Below the pieces are notes generated by a model. It saw nothing but the letters and a program-made list of their open reading frames with translations, was not told the DNA's origin and made no database searches. The translations under genes and the position numbers were made by a program. Positions 21,360-29,246 of a DNA stretch of 64,000 nucleotides are shown piece after piece; within the stretch, counting starts at the first letter, position 1; each line of letters begins with the position of its first letter. The stretch is from Neisseria montereyensis (GTDB lineage Bacteria > Pseudomonadota > Gammaproteobacteria > Burkholderiales > Neisseriaceae): the NCBI RefSeq assembly GCF_024834045.1, contig NZ_JANUXW010000004.1, positions 62,001 to 126,000 of the forward strand, read 5' to 3'.

Positions 21360-21941
21360 TTATTTCAGTAAATTTTTTAAAGCCAACCGTACGCCTTCAC
21401 CCACATCCGTTCCCACGGGAATACCTTTCACGGCTGCTTTAGCTTCCCTTTCACTGTAGCCCAATGCCAACAAGGTACTGACAACATCATCGGCAGCCTC
21501 GTTATCCACAATGTTCGACGGCATATCAGCCACCCCTTCCGGCACTAACTTACCACGCAACTCTAAAACCATACGCTCGGCTGTTTTTTTACCAATACCC
21601 GGCGCGGATGACAGCCGTTTAATATCTTCTTGGGCAATAGCTTGGGCAAGTTCTTCCGTATTCATAGCCGATAAAATACCCAGAGCCGTTTTAGCACCGA
21701 TACCACTTACTTTCACCAGCTGCCGGAATGTGGCACGCTCACCCGCAGTAGCAAAACCAAATAATAAATGCGCATCTTCACGCACCACCAACTGAGTATA
21801 AAGCTGCACGGTTTCATTCAAAGGGGGTAACACATAAAAAGTTTGCATGGATACATCTGCTTCGTATGCTACGCCATTCACATCAATAACCACCTGCGGC
21901 GGGGTCTTTTCAACCAGCTTGCCGGTTAATCTGCTTATCAT
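21360..21941 (-). CDS. ruvA: Holliday junction branch migration protein RuvA
   Basis: 193 residues. It binds four-way DNA junctions as a tetramer and loads the RuvB motor during recombination repair. Visible are the N-terminal OB domain ([12 protein letters not shown]), two helix-hairpin-helix motifs ([13 protein letters not shown] and [16 protein letters not shown]) and the C-terminal domain III with [15 protein letters not shown]. ruvB and ruvC are not adjacent, as is common in Neisseria. Confidence 0.97.
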   Translation of the reverse strand: MISRLTGKLVEKTPPQVVIDVNGVAYEADVSMQTFYVLPPLNETVQLYTQLVVREDAHLLFGFATAGERATFRQLVKVSGIGAKTALGILSAMNTEELAQAIAQEDIKRLSSAPGIGKKTAERMVLELRGKLVPEGVADMPSNIVDNEAADDVVSTLLALGYSEREAKAAVKGIPVGTDVGEGVRLALKNLLK

Positions 21942-22180
21942 AAAACTCTTCCGAAACTTATTTATAATAATTATATGGCTTATATATTTTAATATTATTT
22001 AACCAATATCTTTTTTCAGACGGCTTAAATTTTCCAGACCAATTTATTCCGCACATGTACAAACAAACGAATTATAGCGAAGAATCCTGATAATAAGCAC
22101 CCCATATAGAAGTTGTTTATTACCCTGCTTCTTCGCCTAAAGCACATGCACTAATATTTTTTAAATCTACACACAATCCA

Positions 22181-22208
22181 TAAAAAAAGGCCTGTATAAA
22201 TACAGGCC
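22181..22208 (-). terminator. Terminator of rlpA with attached DUS
   Basis: The perfect 8-bp arms GGCCTGTA (22189-22196) and TACAGGCC (22201-22208) close a 4-nt loop. On the minus strand seven T residues follow. The inner arm runs into an AG-DUS (22204-22215), a different arrangement from the usual paired DUS. Confidence 0.75.
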
Positions 22209-22224
22209 GTCTGAAATATTGGAT

Positions 22225-22845
22225 TTAGAATACACCTGAAACTTTAGCAAGCTTCAAATGCCCTCCGGTTTTTTGTAAATAAGCTTGTGTATCAACTTTT
22301 ACCGGAGTGTTTTGCGAACCGTTAACATGCATGCTGCGAACTTCATTTTGAACCGCATTATCAGCATGTTTTTCCGGTACAATCTGCTCAATACGCACCT
22401 TTGCCGTTCCGGTATGCATAAAGCCCAATCTTTTGGCAGCAGCTTTAGAAACATCTACAATACGCTTACCATGAAAAGGACCGCGGTCATTAATACGGAC
22501 AACCACACTTTTACCATTTTGCAAATTAGTCACTCTTGCATAGCTGGGAATAGGCAATGTTTTATGGGCTGCAGTCATTTCGTTCATATCATAACGCTCG
22601 CCGCTAGAAGTTTTACGACCGTGAAACTTCTTACCGTACCATGATGCACGACCAACCTGACTGAATGAAGAAACTTTTTTACGCGGTGTATAACGTTTAC
22701 CGGCAACTTTATAGCTCATATTTGCCGCACGGTTAAGTTTTTCAACCTTTACGATTGCATCAGCATTTGCTTGGCTGCTGAAAGCCAGTCCTAAAACAGT
22801 GGCAGCAAATACCCCTGAAAAAAAAGTATGTTTGGCTTGTGTCAA
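22225..22845 (-). CDS. rlpA: RlpA-like septal/peptidoglycan protein with double-psi beta-barrel
   Basis: About 206 residues. RlpA proteins act in the periplasm on peptidoglycan at the septum, and some are lytic transglycosylases for naked glycan. Visible are a signal peptide ending near SSQANA and the RlpA barrel with GRASWYGKKFHGRKTSSGERY, MTAAHKTLPI, VVVRINDRGPF and RIVDVSKAAAKRLGF. No SPOR domain is present. No ATG precedes the signal peptide. The frame is open from a TGA in a DUS, and the possible starts are TTG 22857 and TTG 22845. The latter has GGAA six bases upstream and gives a normal n-region (MTQAKH), so it is preferred. An A8 run sits in the signal-peptide codons. Confidence 0.85.
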   Translation of the reverse strand: MTQAKHTFFSGVFAATVLGLAFSSQANADAIVKVEKLNRAANMSYKVAGKRYTPRKKVSSFSQVGRASWYGKKFHGRKTSSGERYDMNEMTAAHKTLPIPSYARVTNLQNGKSVVVRINDRGPFHGKRIVDVSKAAAKRLGFMHTGTAKVRIEQIVPEKHADNAVQNEVRSMHVNGSQNTPVKVDTQAYLQKTGGHLKLAKVSGVF

Positions 22846-22910
22846 AACGGATTCCAATTCTTGAGTTAATCGTGCAATACCTTGTTCGACAAGGTCTTTT
22901 CAGACGGCTT

Positions 22911-23375
22911 CTATATACCGCCTCTATAATCATTTTGCCGCCACGCTTCAAAAAGCATTACAGCAACCGTGTTTGATAAATTCATGCTTCTGCTATCGGG
23001 CATCATCGGCAAACGCAGTTTTTGTTCCGCCGGCAGCATATCAAGAACCTGCTGCGGCAATCCCCTTGTTTCAGGGCCGAATAAAAACACATCACCTTCC
23101 TGAAAAACCGTTTTATCGGGTCGGGTATGGCCTTTGGTTGTCAAGGCAAAAATACGCCGTCCCTTTAATGCAGCCAGGCAGTCGTCAAAATTTTCATGAA
23201 CCACTAACTTGGCGAACTCATGGTAATCTAATCCAGCCCGTTTCATTTTACTTGAGTCTAGGGGAAACCCTAATGGTTTGACCAAGTGCAACTCCGCACC
23301 GGTATTGGCGCATAAGCGGATGATATTGCCCGTGTTCGGCGGGATTTCAGGTTGATACAAAACAACAGTAAACAT
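22911..23375 (-). CDS. trmL: tRNA (cytidine/uridine-34-2'-O)-methyltransferase TrmL
   Basis: 154 residues, a SPOUT-fold enzyme that methylates the wobble ribose of leucine tRNAs using S-adenosylmethionine. Motifs are PEIPPNTGNIIRLCANTG near the N-terminus, the knot residues LFGPETRGLP and the C-terminal MPDSRSMNLSNTVAVMLFEA. ATG 23375 gives MFTVVLYQPEIP, the family start. The longer reading from 23423 adds 16 non-conserved residues. A DUS lies between it and rlpA. Confidence 0.93.
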   Translation of the reverse strand: MFTVVLYQPEIPPNTGNIIRLCANTGAELHLVKPLGFPLDSSKMKRAGLDYHEFAKLVVHENFDDCLAALKGRRIFALTTKGHTRPDKTVFQEGDVFLFGPETRGLPQQVLDMLPAEQKLRLPMMPDSRSMNLSNTVAVMLFEAWRQNDYRGGI

Positions 23376-23439
23376 ATAAATCAAATATTTAAGTGTCGAA
23401 CTATGCCGCAAACGAAGCGGCACGTCAAAAAGTTTTTCA

Positions 23440-24156
23440 TTATTTTTTCATTGGCGGATGCGACAACGCCCAGCAAAAAACCGCATCAGCCCCCGCCGCT
23501 TTTAGCGTTCGGGCCAATTCTTCCAAAGTCGCCCCTGTTGTGGCAACATCGTCCACAAGCAAAATTTTACGCTTATTAACGTATTGTTTTTCTATAACAA
23601 AAGCATTCTTTACGTTTTTACGGCGTTCCTTTCTTTTTAGCAAGCTTTGCGGTACATGATGCCGTCTGAATACCCTATGGTGTGAAAGCACCGGCCAACC
23701 ATAAACCCTACCTATTGCCTCAGCCAATCCTTCACTTTGATTAAACCCGCGAAACAGCCGCCTCTCTTTACTCAGCGGCACAGCCAATACCGTATCAATG
23801 TTAACATCGCCCAACCAAGGCGGCGGATGCGCCAACATCAAACGGCCCAAAGGCAGCAGCATACTCAAATCGGCACGATGCTTAAAAGCATAAATCATAC
23901 TGCTTATAGGTGGTGCATAATAAACCGATGTCCATAAACGTTCAAATGGCGGCGGCCTCTGTTGACATTTCCCGCACCCCACCCCACCTGTACTCATACT
24001 TGCACAACTCGGACACGTTGTTGACGGGTCAATACGCAATTCAAGTACATCTGCGGCACACGCCAGGCACAGGCCGTCTGAAACAGCATAATCATGGCAT
24101 AATACACATCGTTGTTCTATACCCGACACTCCCCACCACCATGAAAGAAAACCCAT
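23440..24156 (-). CDS. comF: ComF family protein (competence-associated phosphoribosyltransferase-like)
   Basis: 238 residues from ATG 24156. It has N-terminal zinc-finger-like Cys pairs (CVLCHDY, CLACA, CPSC, CGKC) and a C-terminal phosphoribosyltransferase fold with ILLVDDVATTGATLEEL. ComF is needed for DNA uptake into the cytosol in naturally competent bacteria, which fits a Neisseria. A DUS lies inside the gene at about 24071-24082. Its start codon overlaps that of the divergent bioH within the palindrome CATG. Confidence 0.9.
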   Translation of the reverse strand: MGFLSWWWGVSGIEQRCVLCHDYAVSDGLCLACAADVLELRIDPSTTCPSCASMSTGGVGCGKCQQRPPPFERLWTSVYYAPPISSMIYAFKHRADLSMLLPLGRLMLAHPPPWLGDVNIDTVLAVPLSKERRLFRGFNQSEGLAEAIGRVYGWPVLSHHRVFRRHHVPQSLLKRKERRKNVKNAFVIEKQYVNKRKILLVDDVATTGATLEELARTLKAAGADAVFCWALSHPPMKK

Positions 24157-24898
24157 GTCAAATTCCGTCAAAAAAGTTTATCTGATACACGGTTGGGCGG
24201 CAAACCGTCACGTTTTCGATGATTTGATACCCCGCTTACCTGAAAGCTGGGATATCGAAGCACTAAATCTGCCCGGCCACGGCGACGCACCTTTTAACGG
24301 TTCGTTCCACATTACCGATATAGCTGATGATTTAGCCGAAAAAATTGACGAGCCCGCTTATTTACTCGGCTGGTCACTCGGCGGACTCGTTGCTTTATAT
24401 ACCGCCGCCCGCCATCCCGAAAAAGTTCGTGCATTATGTATCACAACCGGTTTCGCTAAATTTCAGGCGGCGCCGGATTATCCCGAAGGCATACAAACCT
24501 CTGCACTAGACAAAATGATTGAACTGTTCCAACAAGATTATTACAAATATATAAAACAATTTCTACAGTTACAATTTTTATATACAAAAGAGCGGCAGCC
24601 TGTTTTAGAAACAATAATGCCCGAGATTGCCCAATATGGCCCGCCTAGCGCCATAAAAGCCGCTTTAGATGCCATAATAGAAACGGATATCCGCCCGCTT
24701 TTACCGGATATCGATATACCGACACTGTTAATATTCGGCGCCAAAGACACCATTGCCCCACCGCGTATGGGCAAATATCTGCAACAACACATGCCGCACA
24801 GCGACCTACACGTTATCGAAAAATCCGCCCATGCCCCGTTTCTCACGCAACCTGATGAATTTTCTTCATTGCTGACCACATTTTTCGAACAACATTAA
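24155..24898 (+). CDS. bioH: Pimeloyl-ACP methyl ester carboxylesterase
   Basis: 247 residues, alpha/beta hydrolase. It removes the methyl group from pimeloyl-ACP methyl ester to end the BioC/BioH pimelate pathway of biotin synthesis. Visible are the oxyanion segment HGWAANRHVF, the nucleophile elbow GWSLGG (Ser about residue 74), the acid in FGAKDTIAPP (about 202) and the catalytic His in EKSAHAPF (about 230). It is divergent from comF with overlapping start codons, so its promoter must lie inside comF. Confidence 0.92.
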   Translation: MSNSVKKVYLIHGWAANRHVFDDLIPRLPESWDIEALNLPGHGDAPFNGSFHITDIADDLAEKIDEPAYLLGWSLGGLVALYTAARHPEKVRALCITTGFAKFQAAPDYPEGIQTSALDKMIELFQQDYYKYIKQFLQLQFLYTKERQPVLETIMPEIAQYGPPSAIKAALDAIIETDIRPLLPDIDIPTLLIFGAKDTIAPPRMGKYLQQHMPHSDLHVIEKSAHAPFLTQPDEFSSLLTTFFEQH

Positions 24899-25232
24899 TT
24901 TCCCTTTTTCAGACGGCCCTGTATCTTAAAAAACCTGCATTATTTTTTTATCATAATAAAAACACCATGCTTTTCTTATTATCTCCATGCCGAACAATTA
25001 TTAACTCACAATATATTCATTATTAAACAAGTATAGTTGAAGGCCGCCTGAAACAGGATAATACTTATAAATTAAAAATATTTAACCTTATTTAGGTATA
25101 ACACCCATTCCAACGCAGTTATTTCATCAATTTACATACAAATATGTATTTTTATATAAAAAGCTGGCTGGAAAATTGCCCCATGTGGCCCAACTTAATA
25201 AAATACAAACATTTGAATAACACAACGCAGGC
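24899..25232. other. Intergenic region bioH-mlaF
   Basis: 334 AT-rich bases. It holds a DUS complement (core at about 24908-24917) just past bioH and a one-base DUS variant (AGGCCGCCTGAA) at about 25040-25051. The mla promoter should be here, but no clear -35/-10 pair was found. No gene is visible. Confidence 0.6.
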
Positions 25233-26036
25233 ATGAGCACACCTTTTATCGAAATGAAAAACGTCGCTTTCTCTTATGGAGAAAGACCCGTTCTCAATAA
25301 TATTAACTTCACCATTGAGCAAGGGCATTTTGCTGCGGTAATGGGTGGTTCCGGCAGTGGTAAAACCACGCTGATGCGACTGATTACCGGCCAACTCAAG
25401 CCTCAAAGCGGACAAGTTTTGATTGAAGGGCGCAATATTGTCGAATTCAATGCAAGCGAATTGTACGAACACCGCCGCCGCATGGGTGTATTGTTTCAAT
25501 ATGGCGCACTGTTTACCGATTTATCGGTATTCGACAACATCGCTTTCCCCATGCGCGAACTGACCAAACTGCCCGAACCGGTTATCCGCGATTTGGTTAT
25601 TTTAAAATTAAATGCGGTCGGGCTACGCGGTGTGGAAAACCTAATGCCTTCCGAGCTTTCGGGCGGCATGTCCAGAAGGGTTGCACTGGCGCGAACCATT
25701 GCGTTGGATCCGGAAATCCTGATTTACGACGAACCGTTTACCGGCCTTGATCCGATTTCGTTGGGCGTAATCGCACACTTAATCAGCCGTACCAATAAAG
25801 CATTACGCTCCACCAGTATTATGGTGTCACACGATATCGAACAATCTTTAGCCATTGTTGATCAGGTTGTTTTTCTGGCGCACGGTGAAATTAAGTTTTC
25901 AGGATCGCCGCAAGAAATGCGAAAACTCGATTCACCTTGGGTACAACAATTTGTCGGCGGCCTGCCCAACGGCCCGGTACCATTCCGTTATCCGGCAAGT
26001 ACCGATTTAAAACAGGATTTATTAGGCACGGCATAA
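25233..26036 (+). CDS. mlaF: Phospholipid ABC transporter ATPase MlaF
   Basis: 267 residues. It is the ATPase of the MlaFEDB inner-membrane complex that moves phospholipids between the inner membrane and the periplasmic carrier MlaC. Walker A GGSGSGKTT (38-46), the variant signature LSGGMSRR typical of MlaF (142-149) and Walker B ILIYDEP (162-168) are present. It is the first gene of an operon mlaFEDCBA. ATG 25233 has only a weak ribosome site. Confidence 0.96.
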   Translation: MSTPFIEMKNVAFSYGERPVLNNINFTIEQGHFAAVMGGSGSGKTTLMRLITGQLKPQSGQVLIEGRNIVEFNASELYEHRRRMGVLFQYGALFTDLSVFDNIAFPMRELTKLPEPVIRDLVILKLNAVGLRGVENLMPSELSGGMSRRVALARTIALDPEILIYDEPFTGLDPISLGVIAHLISRTNKALRSTSIMVSHDIEQSLAIVDQVVFLAHGEIKFSGSPQEMRKLDSPWVQQFVGGLPNGPVPFRYPASTDLKQDLLGTA

Positions 26037-26083
26037 ATAACATTACCGGCCGTCTGAAAAGATGAGATGAATATTAAAGAGCC

Positions 26084-26860
26084 ATGAACTTTATCGCAAC
26101 CATCGGGCATAACACCCTACAATTTATCCGTGCATTGGGCAGCGTTTGTTTGTTTTTTATACAAATTCTGTCTAAATCGGGAACAGCCCTAATCCGCTTT
26201 AGGTTGAGCGTCCGCCAAGTTTATTTTGCCGGCGTTTTATCGGTATTGATTATTGCCGTTTCCGGTTTGTTCGTCGGTATGGTTTTAGGATTGCAAGGTT
26301 ATACGCAACTATCCAAATTCAAATCTGCCGATGTTTTAGGATTTATGGTTGCCGCCAGTTTATTGCGTGAACTCGGCCCGGTATTGGCAGCCATTCTGTT
26401 TGCCAGCAGCGCCGGCGGCGCCATGACCAGTGAAATCGGCCTGATGAAAACAACCGAACAGCTTGAAGCCATGAACGTAATGGCCGTAAACCCGGTTGCC
26501 CGTGTGGTTGTGCCGCGTTTTTGGGCAGGCGTTTTCTCTATGCCGCTATTGGCTTCGATTTTTAACGTTGCCGGCATTTATGGCGCCTATTTAATCGGCG
26601 TCCAGTATTTAGGCTTGGATAGCGGCATTTTTTGGTCGCAAATGCAAAGTAATATTACTTTTGACTATGACGTATTGAACGGTTTGATTAAATCAACCGT
26701 TTTCGGGTTGGCCGTTACACTGATTGCCGTCCATCAAGGCTTTCACAGCGTACCCACTTCCGAAGGAATTTTGCGCGCCAGTACGCGTACGGTTGTTTCT
26801 TCCGCACTAACTGTTTTGGCTATTGATTTTATCTTAACCGCATTCATGTTTACCGAGTGA
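26084..26860 (+). CDS. mlaE: Phospholipid ABC transporter permease MlaE
   Basis: 258 residues with about five membrane helices. Family patterns include LRELGPVLAAILFASSAGGA and EIGLMKTTEQLEAMNVMAVNP, which form the permease core and coupling helix. A single DUS lies in the 47-bp gap after mlaF. Confidence 0.96.
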   Translation: MNFIATIGHNTLQFIRALGSVCLFFIQILSKSGTALIRFRLSVRQVYFAGVLSVLIIAVSGLFVGMVLGLQGYTQLSKFKSADVLGFMVAASLLRELGPVLAAILFASSAGGAMTSEIGLMKTTEQLEAMNVMAVNPVARVVVPRFWAGVFSMPLLASIFNVAGIYGAYLIGVQYLGLDSGIFWSQMQSNITFDYDVLNGLIKSTVFGLAVTLIAVHQGFHSVPTSEGILRASTRTVVSSALTVLAIDFILTAFMFTE

Positions 26861-26864
26861 TACG

Positions 26865-27374
26865 ATGAAAAAAAGTGTTTTAGAATTTTGGGTCGGCTTA
26901 TTTGTTTTATTGGGCATTATTGCCGTAGGCTTCCTTGCCTTCCGTGTTGCCGGCGGGGTATCCGTCGGCGGCGGTTCCGGAAAGACTTATACCGTATATG
27001 CCGATTTTACCGACATTGGCGGCTTAAAAACCAATGCCCCGGTTAAAGCCGCAGGCGTATTGGTCGGCCGGGTTGGCAGTATCAGCCTAGACCCGCAAAC
27101 CTATCAAGCCAGAGTCAGCTTGAATTTAAACAGCCAATACCAATTTAGCAGTGACGTATCCGCACAAATCCTAACGTCCGGCCTGCTCGGTGAGCAATAT
27201 ATCGGTTTAATGCAAGGTGGCGATATAGAAAACCTTGAAGCCGGCGATACGATTACCATTACCGCTTCCGCTTTGGTATTGGAAAACCTGATCGGTAAAT
27301 TCATGACCAACTTTACCGAAAAAAACGCAAACGGTTCCGATACGGAAAATTCTGTACAAACGCCGTCTGAATAA
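26865..27374 (+). CDS. mlaD: MCE-domain lipid transfer protein MlaD
   Basis: 169 residues. One N-terminal membrane helix (about residues 8-28) is followed by a single MCE domain with YADFTDIGGLKTNAPVKAAGV and LGEQYIGL. MlaD forms a hexameric ring on MlaFE that passes lipid to MlaC. It starts 4 bp after mlaE. The stop codon falls within a DUS (about 27361-27372), so the last residues TPSE are DUS-encoded. Confidence 0.95.
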   Translation: MKKSVLEFWVGLFVLLGIIAVGFLAFRVAGGVSVGGGSGKTYTVYADFTDIGGLKTNAPVKAAGVLVGRVGSISLDPQTYQARVSLNLNSQYQFSSDVSAQILTSGLLGEQYIGLMQGGDIENLEAGDTITITASALVLENLIGKFMTNFTEKNANGSDTENSVQTPSE

Positions 27375-27409
27375 TCTTTAATTAGAAAAACATATAGGAA
27401 ACATACATC

Positions 27410-28009
27410 ATGAAAAAATCAGCTTTCTTCAGTGCCCTGAGCATCGGCCTTTTAAGCATCAGCCTTGCCACAGCGGCACCCGCCGACGCCGTTAACCAAA
27501 TCCGCACCAATGCAACCCAAGTATTAAATATCTTGAAAGGTGCCAATGGCAGCAATGATGCAGCTATCCGCCGCAAAGCCGAAAATTATGCTATCCCCTA
27601 TTTCGACTTCCAACGCATGACGGCTTTAGCCGTAGGCAATCCGTGGCGCCAAGCCACCCCAGCGCAAAAACGGGCGTTAACCAAAGAATTCCAAACCCTG
27701 CTGATTCGTACTTATTCGGGCACCATGTTGAAATTCAAAAACGCCAAAGTAACCGTTAGCAATAAACCTATTGTGAACCGCGGCGGTAAAGAAGTGATTG
27801 TTCATGCCGACGTTACCCCCGAAAACGGCCAAACCGTTAAAATGGATTTCACCACATATCAAAGCGGCAACAAATACCGTGCCTATAATGTGGCCGTTGA
27901 AGGTGCCAGCTTGGTAACCGTTTACCGCAATCAATTCGGTGAAACCATTAAAGCCAAAGGCATCGACGGTTTAATTAGCGAACTGAAATCTAAAAACGGC
28001 AGCAAATAA
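27410..28009 (+). CDS. mlaC: Periplasmic phospholipid carrier MlaC
   Basis: 199 residues. A signal peptide ends near ATAAPADA, followed by the MlaC (Tol_Tol_Ttg2) fold: IPYFDFQRMTALAVG, WRQATPAQKRALTKEFQ and LVTVYRNQF near the end. It shuttles phospholipid between MlaA at the outer membrane and MlaFEDB. AGGA precedes ATG 27410. Confidence 0.95.
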   Translation: MKKSAFFSALSIGLLSISLATAAPADAVNQIRTNATQVLNILKGANGSNDAAIRRKAENYAIPYFDFQRMTALAVGNPWRQATPAQKRALTKEFQTLLIRTYSGTMLKFKNAKVTVSNKPIVNRGGKEVIVHADVTPENGQTVKMDFTTYQSGNKYRAYNVAVEGASLVTVYRNQFGETIKAKGIDGLISELKSKNGSK

Positions 28010-28012
28010 AAC

Positions 28013-28291
28013 ATGAAATCCGAAGTACGCAACGGTATTTTATATATAAGCGGCGATGTTACCGTGAAAACGGTCACATCGGCTGTTTATACGCAATTTG
28101 AACAGCAATGCCGTCTGAAAGAAATCGAAGCCATCGACCTAACAGAAGTGTCTCGTGCAGATTCGGCCTGTATTTCCCTATTACTCACTGCATTACGCCT
28201 AAAAGGCGATTCGATATCTTTACGCGGCGTTCCCGATTCCGTGAGTGCTTTATCCGAATTATATGAAATAAAAGAATGGGTAGCCCCATGA
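28013..28291 (+). CDS. mlaB: STAS-domain regulator MlaB
   Basis: 92 residues, a single STAS domain that binds MlaF and supports its ATPase activity. The segment DLTEVSRADSACISLL holds the conserved Asp-Ser after the central strand. A DUS core at about 28109-28118 is part of the coding sequence. The stop overlaps the mlaA start (ATGA). Confidence 0.9.
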   Translation: MKSEVRNGILYISGDVTVKTVTSAVYTQFEQQCRLKEIEAIDLTEVSRADSACISLLLTALRLKGDSISLRGVPDSVSALSELYEIKEWVAP

Positions 28292-29178
28292 ATATGAAAA
28301 AAACCACCACTATCCCCCTTATTGCACTGAGCTTGGCCATAGCACAACCCGCCCTAGCCGAAAGCAATCCCGCCGACCCCTACGAGCCCTATAACCGCAC
28401 CATGTTTAAAATAAACGAAAAAGCGGATAAATATATATTCAGCCCGGTGGCACGCGGCTACCGTAAAGTTACCCCCAAACCCGTTCGTACCGGTGTCAGC
28501 AATTTTTTCAACAACCTACGCGATGTCGTCAGCATGGGCAGCAACCTGCTCAGGTTGGATATTAAACGGGCCAGCGAAGATCTCGTCCGTGTCGGCGTTA
28601 ACACCACTTTCGGCTTAGGCGGCCTGATTGACGTTGCCGGTGCTGGCGGTGTGCCCAACAATAAAAACACACTGGGCGACACCTTTGCATCATGGGGTTG
28701 GAAAAACAGCAACTACTTCGTTTACCCACTGGCCGGCCCTTCTACCGTGCGTGACGGTATCGGCAACACCATTACTTATGCGTATCCGGTTAAAAATGCC
28801 ATTTTTGAAACCGATAAAGCCCGTGTCGGCACTTCCGTTTTAAACGCAGTCAGCATGCGCGAACAGTATTTGGATTTAACCGACAGCTTGGATGATGCGG
28901 CCCTTGATAAATACACTTATACCCGTGATGTTTTTATGAAAGTGCGCGCACTGCAAACCGGCGCCACTCTGCCCGCAGGAATGGAAGACGATATTGATAT
29001 TGATGATTTGGTTGACGAACCCTCTCCGGAAGCAGAAGCGCCAACGGTTGATCAACAAGAAGATATATCTGCCGATGCCTATAAACCTGTATCCGATATG
29101 ACACCACAAAGCAGCCTGGCCATACCCGAAGAAGCACAACCGCAAGCTTTAGGGATTTGGGTTCCTGATGAGCTTTAA
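28288..29178 (+). CDS. mlaA: Outer-membrane phospholipid-removal protein MlaA (VacJ)
   Basis: 296 residues. MlaA extracts misplaced phospholipid from the outer leaflet of the outer membrane and hands it to MlaC. Family motifs are NPADPYEPYNRTMFKINEKADKY, PVRTGVSNFFNNLRD and the GLGGLIDVA segment; the C-terminal tail of about 70 residues is acidic and low-complexity. ATG 28288 is chosen because it overlaps the mlaB stop as ATGA; an in-frame ATG at 28276 would lie inside mlaB. The signal peptide ends IAQPALA-ES and has no Cys, so this copy lacks a lipobox although enterobacterial MlaA is a lipoprotein. Confidence 0.93.
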   Translation: MNMKKTTTIPLIALSLAIAQPALAESNPADPYEPYNRTMFKINEKADKYIFSPVARGYRKVTPKPVRTGVSNFFNNLRDVVSMGSNLLRLDIKRASEDLVRVGVNTTFGLGGLIDVAGAGGVPNNKNTLGDTFASWGWKNSNYFVYPLAGPSTVRDGIGNTITYAYPVKNAIFETDKARVGTSVLNAVSMREQYLDLTDSLDDAALDKYTYTRDVFMKVRALQTGATLPAGMEDDIDIDDLVDEPSPEAEAPTVDQQEDISADAYKPVSDMTPQSSLAIPEEAQPQALGIWVPDEL

Positions 29179-29205
29179 GGTTATCAATTTACCTGTATAA
29201 AAAAT

Positions 29206-29243
29206 GACCGCATATGAGTTGAATTGTATGCGGTCGGTTTTTT
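29206..29243. terminator. Bidirectional terminator between mlaA and the Avs-like gene
   Basis: The perfect 9-bp arms GACCGCATA (29206-29214) and TATGCGGTC (29227-29235) are flanked by a T-run on the plus strand and an A-run on the left. It can end both mlaA and the convergent large gene. Confidence 0.8.
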
Positions 29244-29246
29244 ATA

